Both the position numbers and the translations under genes were made by a program. Source: an uncultured bacterium (GTDB taxonomy: Bacteria > Myxococcota_A > Bradymonadia > UBA7976 > VGTA01). From it: a DNA stretch of 64,000 nucleotides. The notes beneath the pieces were generated by a model that was not told where the DNA came from, did no database searches, and worked only from the letters and a program-made list of their open reading frames with translations. Positions within the stretch are counted from its first letter, which is position 1. Each line of letters starts with the position of its first letter. Location of the stretch: the NCBI GenBank assembly GCA_943788935.1, contig CALSSE010000001.1, forward strand, positions 1 to 64,000, in the 5' to 3' direction. This document shows positions 16,388 to 25,049 of the stretch, in pieces.

Positions 16388-18025
16388 TTACTCCACAACA
16401 TCTAGGTCGTATATGAACTGTTGATAGCTAGCGCTGTATGGAGTGTCAGTTGAGGGCACTTGTGGGACTGGAGAGAGAGAGTCTCTACCGGAGTATTGCC
16501 ACCCTCTAATGAGTTTGTCCTCTCGAATGTTATCAGGGAGTAGATAATAATCGTCTCCAGGTAGGGCTCCAAAGACCTGTGCGCCTAAAAGATCATCAAG
16601 ATACTCTTGTCTTTGCCACTCTACAAAGCATAGCTGTTGATAGCGAATCGGTGACTCCGACACGCTGATATTACTCTCAGGTTCCGATACACTTAACCAC
16701 AAGGTACGAGAAGGGTATCCATGATTGGACCCTCGATCAGAGACCGTGTATTGTTTACCTTGGTAAAGTTGCTTATCCCGATCAAAGAGACTCTCAGCTC
16801 CCGAGACCGCTCTCTCAGCTCCCCAGCTGAGGTTACCCCGGGGAAAAGTGGCTGTTCCATCTCGTTCATATATCCGTCCATCTCGCTCATAACGAAGCGA
16901 AAACAAGCCCGCTAATGGGTCGCGCCACCTAAGCGTGGGTCGAGCCCCATTGCTAAAGTCTCTGGCGCTCTCAAGTGTTAATTCTCCCTCAGAGCTTAGG
17001 CTACCGGTAGACGCCCATAGTCGATCTCTAGCTTCTGATTGATGAACTTCGATCACATCTCCTGAAGCGTTGAGGAGAGTCACAGGACGTCTCCCCGAGT
17101 CATATCTCCCGTGTCTCTTCCAGATCATATTATTCATTGAGACTACACCACTCCAATACCATAGATATCCATTCCCGGAGTCATGGACCTCTAGTGCCTG
17201 TCCGTCAGTCTTGATGCTCAGCGAGGGGGAGCGACCTTGATCATGAAGATATGCTCTACGGGTGGAGGCATCCCCTGAGAGTATACAGAGCGTGAAGTCT
17301 CTAGCTGAGGAGACATCATCTAAGCCCATATGAGGTGACCAAAGTCTATCTAGGTGACCCCTAATAATTTCGTTAAGATGGGCAAGGTTACCCGCTCTGT
17401 AGCTGCGATTATCGGTCAGGTTATCCTTGAGATCTATGACTAAAAGAATGGGTGCATGCCGATGACTATCTGACCATTCATTGACTACATCTAACCACTC
17501 TTCCAATCGATCGCTGCCTGGGTTCCCCTCTCCATAGTCGACCGCATCACCATATTGAAAGTGACCTAAGCGATAGCCTTCAGACTCAAAGTCATTGTCA
17601 TGCACATCATACTCGATCGCCCTAACTCCTTGACTTAACTGATCTAAAACCGTTCCTCTTTGACCTCCTTCATAGCTGTTGTGGGTCGCGCTCCAGTAGT
17701 TCTCAACGAAAGAGACTCCCCTCTGCGGAGTCCCCATATCGCTCTCAACTTCTAGATCGTTCTCTATATCCATATCAAAAGCGTCTATAGAGGGGGGATA
17801 TTGGTCATAGGGGATACGATACATGTCGAACTCAATGAGGGAAGAATCATACGATGCTACAGAGTCGTCAAAAGTACTATTCTCACCGAGATCACTCTCG
17901 ATAGTAATCACAAAGTCCTCACCCGACTGCGGCTCTTCATGGCATCCATAAAGGCTGCTAAAGAGTACGATCAAGGGGGCCATGAGTCGTCGATATGATG
18001 GCATATACTTCTCATTGTCGCTCAT
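16388..18025 (-). CDS. PI-PLC-like phosphodiesterase lipoprotein with inserted strand-repeat domain
   Basis: A signal ending in SSLYGC (Cys28) and an acidic linker precede a TIM-barrel PI-PLC X-like domain. It has WSATHNSY (His115), the acidic IEYDVHDND segment after it, RLGHFQYG (His155), and ILLVIDLKDNL. These two histidines match the general acid/base pair of bacterial phosphatidylinositol phospholipases C. From about residue 260 to 430 an inserted region rich in Trp/Tyr strands (YLWYWSG, LRWRDPLAGLFSLRYERDGRIYERDG) interrupts the barrel. The closing part, LCFVEWQRQEYLDDLLGAQVF, returns to PLC-like sequence. Inferred role: cell-surface cleavage of a phospholipid, GPI-like or other phosphodiester. 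It is followed by the MopE-like lipoprotein. Confidence 0.75.
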   Translation of the reverse strand: MSDNEKYMPSYRRLMAPLIVLFSSLYGCHEEPQSGEDFVITIESDLGENSTFDDSVASYDSSLIEFDMYRIPYDQYPPSIDAFDMDIENDLEVESDMGTPQRGVSFVENYWSATHNSYEGGQRGTVLDQLSQGVRAIEYDVHDNDFESEGYRLGHFQYGDAVDYGEGNPGSDRLEEWLDVVNEWSDSHRHAPILLVIDLKDNLTDNRSYRAGNLAHLNEIIRGHLDRLWSPHMGLDDVSSARDFTLCILSGDASTRRAYLHDQGRSPSLSIKTDGQALEVHDSGNGYLWYWSGVVSMNNMIWKRHGRYDSGRRPVTLLNASGDVIEVHQSEARDRLWASTGSLSSEGELTLESARDFSNGARPTLRWRDPLAGLFSLRYERDGRIYERDGTATFPRGNLSWGAERAVSGAESLFDRDKQLYQGKQYTVSDRGSNHGYPSRTLWLSVSEPESNISVSESPIRYQQLCFVEWQRQEYLDDLLGAQVFGALPGDDYYLLPDNIREDKLIRGWQYSGRDSLSPVPQVPSTDTPYSASYQQFIYDLDVVE

Positions 18026-18207
18026 AGAGCACAGTAGATATGCCCTTTTTAAGTATTAATATCAGAGAGTAGTGTTCACTAAGTCTGTTGGAATTGATAT
18101 TATAAATTGAGAAGATGACTAGTTACTTATACAGTCTACAACACAATATTTGTGCTACTCGATCCTAGTCACCTCGCTCTAAACCTACATTACAATGATC
18201 AGAGAGT

Positions 18208-18774
18208 TTAGGGATTGACCGCTCTGCTAGTCCATCCTTGATCATCGACCACACTTATGATTCTTCGATGAGTAGCGTTTAAGAGTAGGTAGTCGACTCT
18301 CCTGGGCTTAATCTTGAAAAGAAGAAAACGTTGGGGAGGCTTTTGATCGTTCAATGAGATGGAAGAGAGGGAGACGGACTGCTCATGTTGTACCTCCTCA
18401 AGAGGCGGAGGCCAAAAGAACTGAGCTCTAGTCTCCTTGGAGAGCTTAAGCCAGAAGGCCTGTCTTTCACTTGGGTCATCCATCATTTCAACGGGCCCTC
18501 TCAATCTATATTGCTCGCGACTAGCAGTAAAGTACCAGCAGAGCTCTACGCTCGCCCCCATTGAGAGTTCTTTGATTTTAGCGCTCAGTCGATCTGTGCA
18601 GAGGAGTATAGATTGATCACTGGGATGGAACCCCCTAAAGACCATGGTTCTATTCCGAGGTTCACCCTCTCTCGTTACCGTCGCCAGCTGCACAAATCGA
18701 TAATGTGGATCACTCTTGTTTAGCTCTATGGAGCGCATGATAGCAGCATACCAGTTAAACTTTTCGAGAGACAT
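18208..18774 (-). CDS. Alr4036-type FMN-binding pyridoxamine-5'-phosphate-oxidase-like protein
   Basis: The 188-residue protein shows the split-barrel FMN fold: FVQLATVTREGEPRNRTMVFRGF at the first strands, ILLCTDRLSAKIKEL, ELCWYFTASREQYRLRGPVEMM, and a basic C-terminal FKIKPRRVDYLLLN. The pattern matches the Alr4036 branch (large in cyanobacteria and also found in other bacteria) more than true PdxH, which would end in an RLxP-type motif. The reaction is unknown; flavin reductase or heme-related roles have been proposed for relatives. AGGGGATG sits just before the ATG. It is separated by 182 bases from the PI-PLC gene, so it may have its own promoter, and it is divergent from the copper monooxygenase. 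Confidence 0.8.
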   Translation of the reverse strand: MSLEKFNWYAAIMRSIELNKSDPHYRFVQLATVTREGEPRNRTMVFRGFHPSDQSILLCTDRLSAKIKELSMGASVELCWYFTASREQYRLRGPVEMMDDPSERQAFWLKLSKETRAQFFWPPPLEEVQHEQSVSLSSISLNDQKPPQRFLLFKIKPRRVDYLLLNATHRRIISVVDDQGWTSRAVNP

Positions 18775-19021
18775 ATTACATCCCCTATATCTTCTTTTTT
18801 AGTCGTTTAGAATAATGTTGGAAGCGGGTAGATCATTGAGTGTATGATAGCGATTCAAAGAGATGGCTAACGCTAGATAGAGCAAAAAATATTGAATCAT
18901 TCATTGAGATCTTGTCCATAGACAAATGCTTGTTTGTGAGATCGATGTTTGAGAAAATTTATGCCTATTATCAACGTATCGCTAAGTCCCATGTAGCATA
19001 GTTTTTGGAGGTGTAAACGCC

Positions 19022-20431
19022 GTGAACCATCATAAAGTATTCATATTCCTCATCGCTCTTATACTACTCCTCTTGGGCTGTTCAGAGTCCAATAGACAAT
19101 TATCGGAGACGAGTGAGAGTGAAAGTTTGGGAGGACAAGCCGAAGATCAGATTACTTATTATTCTCATATTAAGCCGATCTTTGATGCTTATTGTGTTGA
19201 CTGTCATAATACCGATGGCATCGCTCCTTTTCCTCTTGATGAGTATAGCGTATTTTTGCCCTATTTGGATCCGATTATGCACTCCATTAATCAAAAAACA
19301 ATGCCCCCATGGGGCGCGAGTGATAGCGGGGTCCCCTTCAAGTATGATCAGCGGTTGACAGACACTCAACTGGCCTTAATCACTCAATGGGTTGACGAAG
19401 GGGCGGTGGAGGGAGCACCTGAGAGTGAAGCGCCTGCCCTCACATTAGATAAAGGAGGTCTAGATAGGGTGGATATTACGCTGTCGCTCCCAACAGTCTA
19501 CACACCCACTAGAGATCGACTTGATGACTATCGATGCTTCGTTCTCCCATGGCCGCTTGAAGAAGAGAATAATATCATCGGTTTTAGTGGGGTGCCGGGA
19601 AACGCAAAGTCCGTTCATCACCTGGTCGCGTTTAAAATAGAGCCTGATCAAGCAGAGCTCGTTGATGGATTTGAAGAGATTGATGATGGGCCAGGATATA
19701 CTTGTTTTGGGGATGCAAACCCTAGTAATTGGGAACCTGATAGCCTCGCTGATACCCTCGTCTATAGTTTTGTGGGTCAATGGGCGCCAGGTCAAGATGG
19801 AACGGTCTTCCCTCAACGTTCAGGGCAGCAGGTGAAAGCAGGTTCTCGGATTATTCTTCAAGTCCATTACAGCACAGTCGCTGAAGGAGATCTCTCTGAC
19901 CAATCGAGTATTCAGTTGATGCTCGACAAGGACATCGAGAGAGAGAGTATATATTTACCGTGGTTCAATCTCGCGTGGTACCTTCAGCCAGATTCGATGC
20001 TCATCCCTGCGGGCCAAGATCAAGTGAGTCATATCTTCTCTGGTAAGCTATCTGAATCAGCAGGGGCGAGGTATCTCGCAGGGCATCTAGACTTCAGCGA
20101 AGGAGCCTATCTCCACGCAATCTTTCCTCATATGCACACCTTAGGTCGTCAGTTCACCGTACGACATCTCTCCTCAGAGGGACAGATCACTCCCATTCTG
20201 CATATCCCAGAGTATGATTTTAACTGGCAAAGAGAGTATCACTTACAAGAACCGATCCTGATCAGACCTGATGACCAGCTCGAACTAGAGTGTGTATGGG
20301 ATAACACGATGGAGCAACGACTTAAGTCAGGCTTGATGGTCGAGGAGCTCTTTGATGTCTCATGGGGGGATGGCACATATGACGAGATGTGTATCGGGAT
20401 GATGTATCTCACTCCTGTCGCTCAAGAGTAG
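19022..20431 (+). CDS. copper type II monooxygenase-like lipoprotein with cytochrome-c heme site
   Basis: The product has a lipoprotein signal ending LLLGC (Cys20). Residues 45-130 form a cytochrome-c-like module with one heme site (C58-V-D-C61-H62) and a MPPW motif. The rest resembles the PHM/DBM copper monooxygenase fold: HHL (His199-200), VHY (His282), FPHMH (His370 and His372) and a late Met cluster (MCIGMMY, Met457-461). These correspond to the ligands of the two copper sites. Such enzymes hydroxylate C-H bonds using ascorbate-like electrons; here the fused heme may feed electrons. Start is GTG 19022 with GGAGG upstream. The small lipoprotein gene downstream begins 20 bases after its stop. 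Confidence 0.82.
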   Translation: MNHHKVFIFLIALILLLLGCSESNRQLSETSESESLGGQAEDQITYYSHIKPIFDAYCVDCHNTDGIAPFPLDEYSVFLPYLDPIMHSINQKTMPPWGASDSGVPFKYDQRLTDTQLALITQWVDEGAVEGAPESEAPALTLDKGGLDRVDITLSLPTVYTPTRDRLDDYRCFVLPWPLEEENNIIGFSGVPGNAKSVHHLVAFKIEPDQAELVDGFEEIDDGPGYTCFGDANPSNWEPDSLADTLVYSFVGQWAPGQDGTVFPQRSGQQVKAGSRIILQVHYSTVAEGDLSDQSSIQLMLDKDIERESIYLPWFNLAWYLQPDSMLIPAGQDQVSHIFSGKLSESAGARYLAGHLDFSEGAYLHAIFPHMHTLGRQFTVRHLSSEGQITPILHIPEYDFNWQREYHLQEPILIRPDDQLELECVWDNTMEQRLKSGLMVEELFDVSWGDGTYDEMCIGMMYLTPVAQE

Positions 20432-20451
20432 ATCAGAGTCGATCGGTTGAG

Positions 20452-21075
20452 ATGATGACTAGACGACTAAAAGAGTTCGGTTGTCTGATGATCATTACTC
20501 TCGCTTATTTAGGGTGTGAGGACCTCACTAAGGGATCCCGTTCAATCGAAGAGTCGCCGGAGATCAGGTGGTTTGATCTCGACGTCAACCATTGGGTCAA
20601 AACACTTGCTGATGAGGACCCTTTACGTCACCACAGACCCACTATCGATCAGTGTGAGGGGTGGTGGGTTGAGGCAGGATTACTAGAAGTCTCAACTCAA
20701 GCATGCCATTATTTTTCGATGTCTTACACAAAGGAGTTATTGGGAGAGGCTAGCCCGATCCCCATTGATTCCCTCCTTGAGCAGACTCTCTACATTCAAG
20801 GTGGAGTCCTTCATGATTTTCTAACCTATCGACCGCTCGACGGTGCTGATCAACATGCGACAGCGCACATCGCTCTCCTCGTTGATCAAGAGGTATATTG
20901 GGATCAAGTGATCCCTCTTCCATCTCCCTCTAACTATTTACCTTTTGAGCTGGTGATCCCTCCACTCTTCGGAGAGAGGGCGGATAACGCGAATATCTTT
21001 ACGATTCATCTCCATAATCATGGCGCGAATCAGTGGAGATGGCTCCCTTTAAAAGTAGGGATAAGAATGCCCTAA
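20452..21075 (+). CDS. small lipoprotein partner of the copper monooxygenase
   Basis: From ATG 20452 the protein starts MMTRRLKEFGCLMIITLAYLGC, a lipoprotein signal with Cys22. A longer frame from 20389 lies inside the upstream gene and lacks a signal, so I reject it. The mature 185 residues include paired Cys (IDQCEGWW and TQACHYF), a His-rich strand (HATAHIALLVD) and a closing IHLHNHGANQWRWLPLKVG that looks like a beta-sandwich. No family is recognised. Its tight spacing behind the monooxygenase suggests a copper chaperone, structural subunit or substrate-binding partner; the HLHNH cluster is compatible with metal binding but does not prove it. Confidence 0.6.
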   Translation: MMTRRLKEFGCLMIITLAYLGCEDLTKGSRSIEESPEIRWFDLDVNHWVKTLADEDPLRHHRPTIDQCEGWWVEAGLLEVSTQACHYFSMSYTKELLGEASPIPIDSLLEQTLYIQGGVLHDFLTYRPLDGADQHATAHIALLVDQEVYWDQVIPLPSPSNYLPFELVIPPLFGERADNANIFTIHLHNHGANQWRWLPLKVGIRMP

Positions 21076-21083
21076 AAGAGTCA

Positions 21084-21119
21084 TCTCTCCTTTCAAGAGG
21101 AAACCCAAAAACGGAGAGA
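21084..21119. other. inverted repeat in a short intergenic gap
   Basis: TCTCTCC (21084-21090) and GGAGAGA (21113-21119) can form a seven-pair stem with a long loop, between the small lipoprotein and the Gly-rich lipoprotein. There is no T-run. Possible transcript-end or leader structure. Confidence 0.2.
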
Positions 21120-21216
21120 GAGCCTTCTGATTATTCTCTAGGCGACTCAAAAACTATGCATTATGCAAAAAGACTACCATAGAATCTATCTCAGTCGCTG
21201 TCTACGGAGTCGCATT

Positions 21217-23097
21217 ATGTCGTTAATCTTTCGCTGTATATATTTGTCAAGTATGTGCATTACTTTAGTTGCGTGTGAGCGGCCTGAGAACACTGATCTT
21301 GATATCAGTAATATGGAGAATATAATAAGGCAGTTAGACTCTAAGGTAGTGAATGAAGATCAAATGATAGAAGTGGCGGGGATAGAAGCAGGTCAGTTTG
21401 TGGGCACAGATGCTGACGTGGACGCTGCAGGGGCCGAGACAGGAGCTGAGGCAGGGACTGAGGCAGGGACTGAGGCAGGGGCTGAATCAGGGGCCGAGGC
21501 AGGGACTCATACAGTTGAATGTCTACCAAGACGAGAGCGCTGTGACGGTATCGATAACGATTGTGATGACGCCATTGATGAAGAGCTCTCTATGAAATGC
21601 TCTGATCCTGAGAGAGGGGGAATGCTTGGACTCTGTGGTGAAGTGTCGTCGATCTGTATCGGCGGAGAGTGGACCTCTTGCTCATTTGAAGCGCTTCAAG
21701 CCCGAAGAGATCGACTCGGTATGATGATCGATGTCTCAGAGTCTTGCGATTGTTATGATAACAATTGCAATGGAATCGTCGATGAGCCTAATCGCTTAAC
21801 CGAAGAGGGGGAGATTGATTGGTCAAGTAACACCTGTATTCCAAATCTGACTCCCTTCAAAACACCTCAACCCTATCAATCAGAGTGTCATTTTTACCCG
21901 AAATTTGAGGATGGATCTACCCGTTCCTCTCCTCATTTTCTTGACCTCAGCGGTGATTATTATGTCGACTCATTTATCGTTCATGAAGGTACGGTCATCT
22001 ACGTATCAAAGCCTCTGAGAGCAGAGGGATCAGGCTACAGTGGCAGCTCTATCCATCAAAATTGTTTAGAGAATAGATGGATGGTCATCGGTGGTAGCTT
22101 CAGGCTACACGCAGAGCAAATCGAGATACAAGCGAACAGCGCTTTGAGCGCTAACTCTCTAAGTGGACGCTGTTATGAAGATTCAATGAGGGTAGAATTT
22201 GAGAGCTATACCGGCGCTTCGGGAGGTGACCTACACTTATTAGCCAACCATATCTCAGTGGCAGGCATCTTGAGCGCTCATGGTGCCTCTCCAACAAATA
22301 TAGCGCCAAACTTTGATAATTATGCCTCATATTCAGGTGGCGCAGCAGGCTCTATCAAGCTCATCGCGCCATCGATTAATCTAGATGGTGCAATACTCTC
22401 AGCTCGAGGAGGACGGGGCGCTTGCACGGGGATTCACATCATTCATCTTGAATATGCGTATCTCTGTGATGAGTCGCAATATGCCGGGGGAGGACCGGGA
22501 ATGTTTGGTGGCTCCCCGAGAGAGGACTTAAACGTTGGAGGAGCAGGCTCAGGTGGCCCCCATTACCTTAATCAAGACTCGAATCGAGATCTTAGCATAC
22601 TCGGTAAGGTCGTAGAGGGGTCAACAGCCATTATAAGAGCACATGACGGCACAGGCCAAGCCTTAGGTTATGGTCAATGCGATGGTTACTTAAACTTATC
22701 AGCAGGCTCTCTCAGCTTATGGAGTGATCTAGAGTGCGAAGGGGAGCTTCCAGAGACCTTTACACGTAAATACATCACTCTCATGTTACTTGACAGCAAT
22801 CAGAACCTTCAAGCGAACCCAAATATAGAGCTTGAGGTCATTTACAATGACACAAACATTATTGCCGCCCAAAACTCTTTCGCTGATGGAGCGATCTCGT
22901 TGTTAAGAGGTCACATGCTCCCCCGAAGCGGTAGACCTTTTCTACTTAAAGGGAGAGAGTTGAATACTGATATTAACGGTATGATCGATTGGACAGACTA
23001 TCGACTCCTCGTTATGTTTGACGATGGTGAGGCAGAGTTAAGAGATGAGGTGTTCGCTTTCGATGAGAATGGAGAGATTATATATCGTATCCCATAA
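21217..23097 (+). CDS. MopE-motif, Gly-rich lipoprotein with A-G-T-E repeat spacer
   Basis: ATG 21217 has GGAG eight bases upstream and gives the signal MSLIFRCIYLSSMCITLVAC. ATG 21163 would add 18 residues and has no ribosome site. After the lipidated Cys comes a linker, then a repeat spacer built from GTEA/GAEA units. Two MopE-type motifs follow (RCDGIDNDCDDAIDEE and CDCYDNNCNGIVDE). From about residue 220 it is beta-rich with Gly/Ser/Ala turns (GASGGDLHLLANHISVAG, YSGGAAGSIKLIAPSINLDG, GGAGSGGPHY), suggesting a right-handed beta-helix. Such proteins are surface or outer-membrane vesicle candidates. Function is unknown. The gene is convergent with the kinase-phosphatase fusion. Confidence 0.75.
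   Translation: MSLIFRCIYLSSMCITLVACERPENTDLDISNMENIIRQLDSKVVNEDQMIEVAGIEAGQFVGTDADVDAAGAETGAEAGTEAGTEAGAESGAEAGTHTVECLPRRERCDGIDNDCDDAIDEELSMKCSDPERGGMLGLCGEVSSICIGGEWTSCSFEALQARRDRLGMMIDVSESCDCYDNNCNGIVDEPNRLTEEGEIDWSSNTCIPNLTPFKTPQPYQSECHFYPKFEDGSTRSSPHFLDLSGDYYVDSFIVHEGTVIYVSKPLRAEGSGYSGSSIHQNCLENRWMVIGGSFRLHAEQIEIQANSALSANSLSGRCYEDSMRVEFESYTGASGGDLHLLANHISVAGILSAHGASPTNIAPNFDNYASYSGGAAGSIKLIAPSINLDGAILSARGGRGACTGIHIIHLEYAYLCDESQYAGGGPGMFGGSPREDLNVGGAGSGGPHYLNQDSNRDLSILGKVVEGSTAIIRAHDGTGQALGYGQCDGYLNLSAGSLSLWSDLECEGELPETFTRKYITLMLLDSNQNLQANPNIELEVIYNDTNIIAAQNSFADGAISLLRGHMLPRSGRPFLLKGRELNTDINGMIDWTDYRLLVMFDDGEAELRDEVFAFDENGEIIYRIP
21431..21507 (+). repeat. 12-bp coding repeat (GTEA spacer)
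   Basis: About six near-identical copies of a 12-bp unit related to GAGGCAGGGACT encode the alternating Glu-Ala-Gly-Thr spacer just after the lipobox of the surrounding gene. Confidence 0.8.
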
Positions 23098-23135
23098 CAT
23101 CATATAATGGGCGTGGTCGCAGGACGTACGGGATA

Positions 23136-23151
23136 AGTATCGTTAGATACT
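23136..23151. terminator. hairpin between convergent genes
   Basis: AGTATC and GATACT pair perfectly around a GTTA loop, 38 bases after the plus-strand stop at 23097 and 22 bases before the minus-strand stop. Position suits a bidirectional transcription end, but there is no strong T-run. Confidence 0.3.
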
Positions 23152-23173
23152 ACGTGTTAAGACCAATAAAGAC

Positions 23174-24982
23174 TCATAATATATCCATCGCATTGAGTTC
23201 ATTCATCAGCTCTTCATAGGTGAGGTCAGGGCTAGTAAAGACCAAGCCAAGATCGTTAAAGAAAATGCTCTCTGCTCGATTGAGATTCAGGGAACCGCCC
23301 TCAAAAGAATGTGTACTCCCTCCTCCCTCTTCTAACATCAGCGTAGCGGCGGCCAGATCCCAAATCGCGCAACCACCAATGACATCTTTGGGCGCTTTAC
23401 AATAACAGCTCTTTGGTTCACTCAAGACCCTTATGGTGTTCATGACCGCTCCTCCTGAGAAGATGATATTGAAACGGTTTTCTAAGATCTTAAAATGAGG
23501 ATGAGCGCTCAGGCTTCGATCAGCGTACCAAGTGATTTTGGTTGGGGATGAATCGCCCTCTCGTTTGTGCGGAGAGGGTGCACCATTGAGTCTCACTCCT
23601 TGACCTTTAACCGATTGATAGAGCTGCTCATTGACTGGATCATAGATGACACCCAGTAATGATTCTCCAGACCTCGAGACAAGAGCGATAGAGACCGCAT
23701 AGCCTGAACCCCCCTCAACAAAATAACGAGTCCCATCAAGAGGGTCGATGGCCCAAAACGCGTGACATCTCAACCTGCTCTGATCTGCCTCACCTTCTTC
23801 GGCTAATATCCCTAGGTAGTAACGCTCCACAGAGGAAGCGAGATGGGTCAAGATGATCTCTTGCGCATGAAGATCAATCTCGGTGAGTACATCTGAGGCT
23901 TGACTCTCCTTCCCTTTGGAGAAGATACGATAAGATTGATGTCTTCGGGATTGAATATATGTCCCTGCGGCGATCGCTGCATCAGTCGCTTGTTTCATGA
24001 GCTCCTCGATGATCGTATGCAAACCCCTCTCAGTTTGTTGATCGCTATAATGAGTCAATTTTCGATGGTGTGGGTTCCACCCTGACATAAAGCGTTGAAA
24101 GTCTGCGCAAGCAACAGGGTAGAGCGCTCTCCACTCAGCCTCTAAGAGCGTGCTGTTCACGGTAGGAACTAGGGCAGCGTTAAGCTCATAAAAATACCAA
24201 GTGAGCAGCTCTTCGTGGTGATGCTCACACTCTGTCGAACTTAAACAGCTACCTAGCAGATAGGCGACATCCTTTATCCCGACCCCTCGTCCAACATATT
24301 GAAAGTCGACGCCTGCTACACCGCTGAGATCAGGCTTAAAGCAAAAGTTAGCGAGCTTAGCGTCACCGTGAAGGAGAGTCTGAAAGTGGGCACTATTCAA
24401 TCGAGCATCTATAAGAGAAGAGAAGTGATATAGTCGTTCTCCCTTGATCTTCTCAAGCTCTTCTGGACGGGTGGCGAGATACCAATATGTACCGCGCTCC
24501 CACAGCCCATCACCTTGGTCGTGTAAGAAGAGAGCATGGAAGTGAGCTAACCAACTCAAGACAGTTTTTACATTGTCCAATGAGGGTGATGTTATGACAG
24601 AGCCAAAGCCGATGGTGGAGAGGTCTTCGAGGATCAAGACTCGGTCCTCATCAATCTCCATAACATCAAGACAAGTGGGAGTTAAGCACCGTGAAGTGAC
24701 TCGATTATTGTAGTTTTGGTACCAATAAGTCTCGATTTGATATGATCTTAATTTTCTCTGTCTTGAGAGTGTGGAGGCGAACCCTTGAGGGTGAGTATAC
24801 CGCTCAGGGCTCTTGATGTATTTGACCACCACTGAAGCGCGCTCACCACCCCGCAAGTGTACTCTAGATAAAGTACCGTAGTGATTCCATAGAGGCTGTA
24901 ACAGCTCGACCTCAAACACTTGAGAGGCTTTGGTCAGCTGGAGGATGTGCTTGAGTATCTCGCTTGGTATCTCTTGGTGCAT
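23174..24982 (-). CDS. fusion of a CHK/APH-like kinase and an inositol-monophosphatase-like phosphatase
   Basis: This is one 602-residue protein with two opposing activities. Residues 1-330 are an aminoglycoside-phosphotransferase/EcKL-like kinase: VVVKYIK (N-lobe Lys), VLILEDLS hinge, catalytic LLHGDAKLANF (Asp207, Asn212), metal-binding VAGVDFQY (Asp226) and KDVAYLLGS. Residues 330-600 are an inositol monophosphatase / CysQ-like phosphatase: LAEEGEAD (Glu395/396), AIDPLDGTRYF (413-420) and IWDLAAATLMLEEGGG (Trp541-Asp542), the metal-ligand signatures of that superfamily. All key residues of both halves are present, so both could be active. A plausible role is reversible phosphorylation of a polyol, sugar or nucleotide; the substrate is unknown. 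No ribosome site stands out before the ATG. Confidence 0.85.
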   Translation of the reverse strand: MHQEIPSEILKHILQLTKASQVFEVELLQPLWNHYGTLSRVHLRGGERASVVVKYIKSPERYTHPQGFASTLSRQRKLRSYQIETYWYQNYNNRVTSRCLTPTCLDVMEIDEDRVLILEDLSTIGFGSVITSPSLDNVKTVLSWLAHFHALFLHDQGDGLWERGTYWYLATRPEELEKIKGERLYHFSSLIDARLNSAHFQTLLHGDAKLANFCFKPDLSGVAGVDFQYVGRGVGIKDVAYLLGSCLSSTECEHHHEELLTWYFYELNAALVPTVNSTLLEAEWRALYPVACADFQRFMSGWNPHHRKLTHYSDQQTERGLHTIIEELMKQATDAAIAAGTYIQSRRHQSYRIFSKGKESQASDVLTEIDLHAQEIILTHLASSVERYYLGILAEEGEADQSRLRCHAFWAIDPLDGTRYFVEGGSGYAVSIALVSRSGESLLGVIYDPVNEQLYQSVKGQGVRLNGAPSPHKREGDSSPTKITWYADRSLSAHPHFKILENRFNIIFSGGAVMNTIRVLSEPKSCYCKAPKDVIGGCAIWDLAAATLMLEEGGGSTHSFEGGSLNLNRAESIFFNDLGLVFTSPDLTYEELMNELNAMDIL

Positions 24983-25049
24983 TGAGTTTGACCAGTCTGA
25001 GGGTGTGTTGATCTACAATTCATCTATGGGTCATCTCTCAATGAGCTAC

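Noticed and set aside
15526..16401. Longer start for the MopE-like lipoprotein at 16401
   Set aside because: It would overlap the PI-PLC gene end and hide a perfect lipoprotein signal that begins at 16293.
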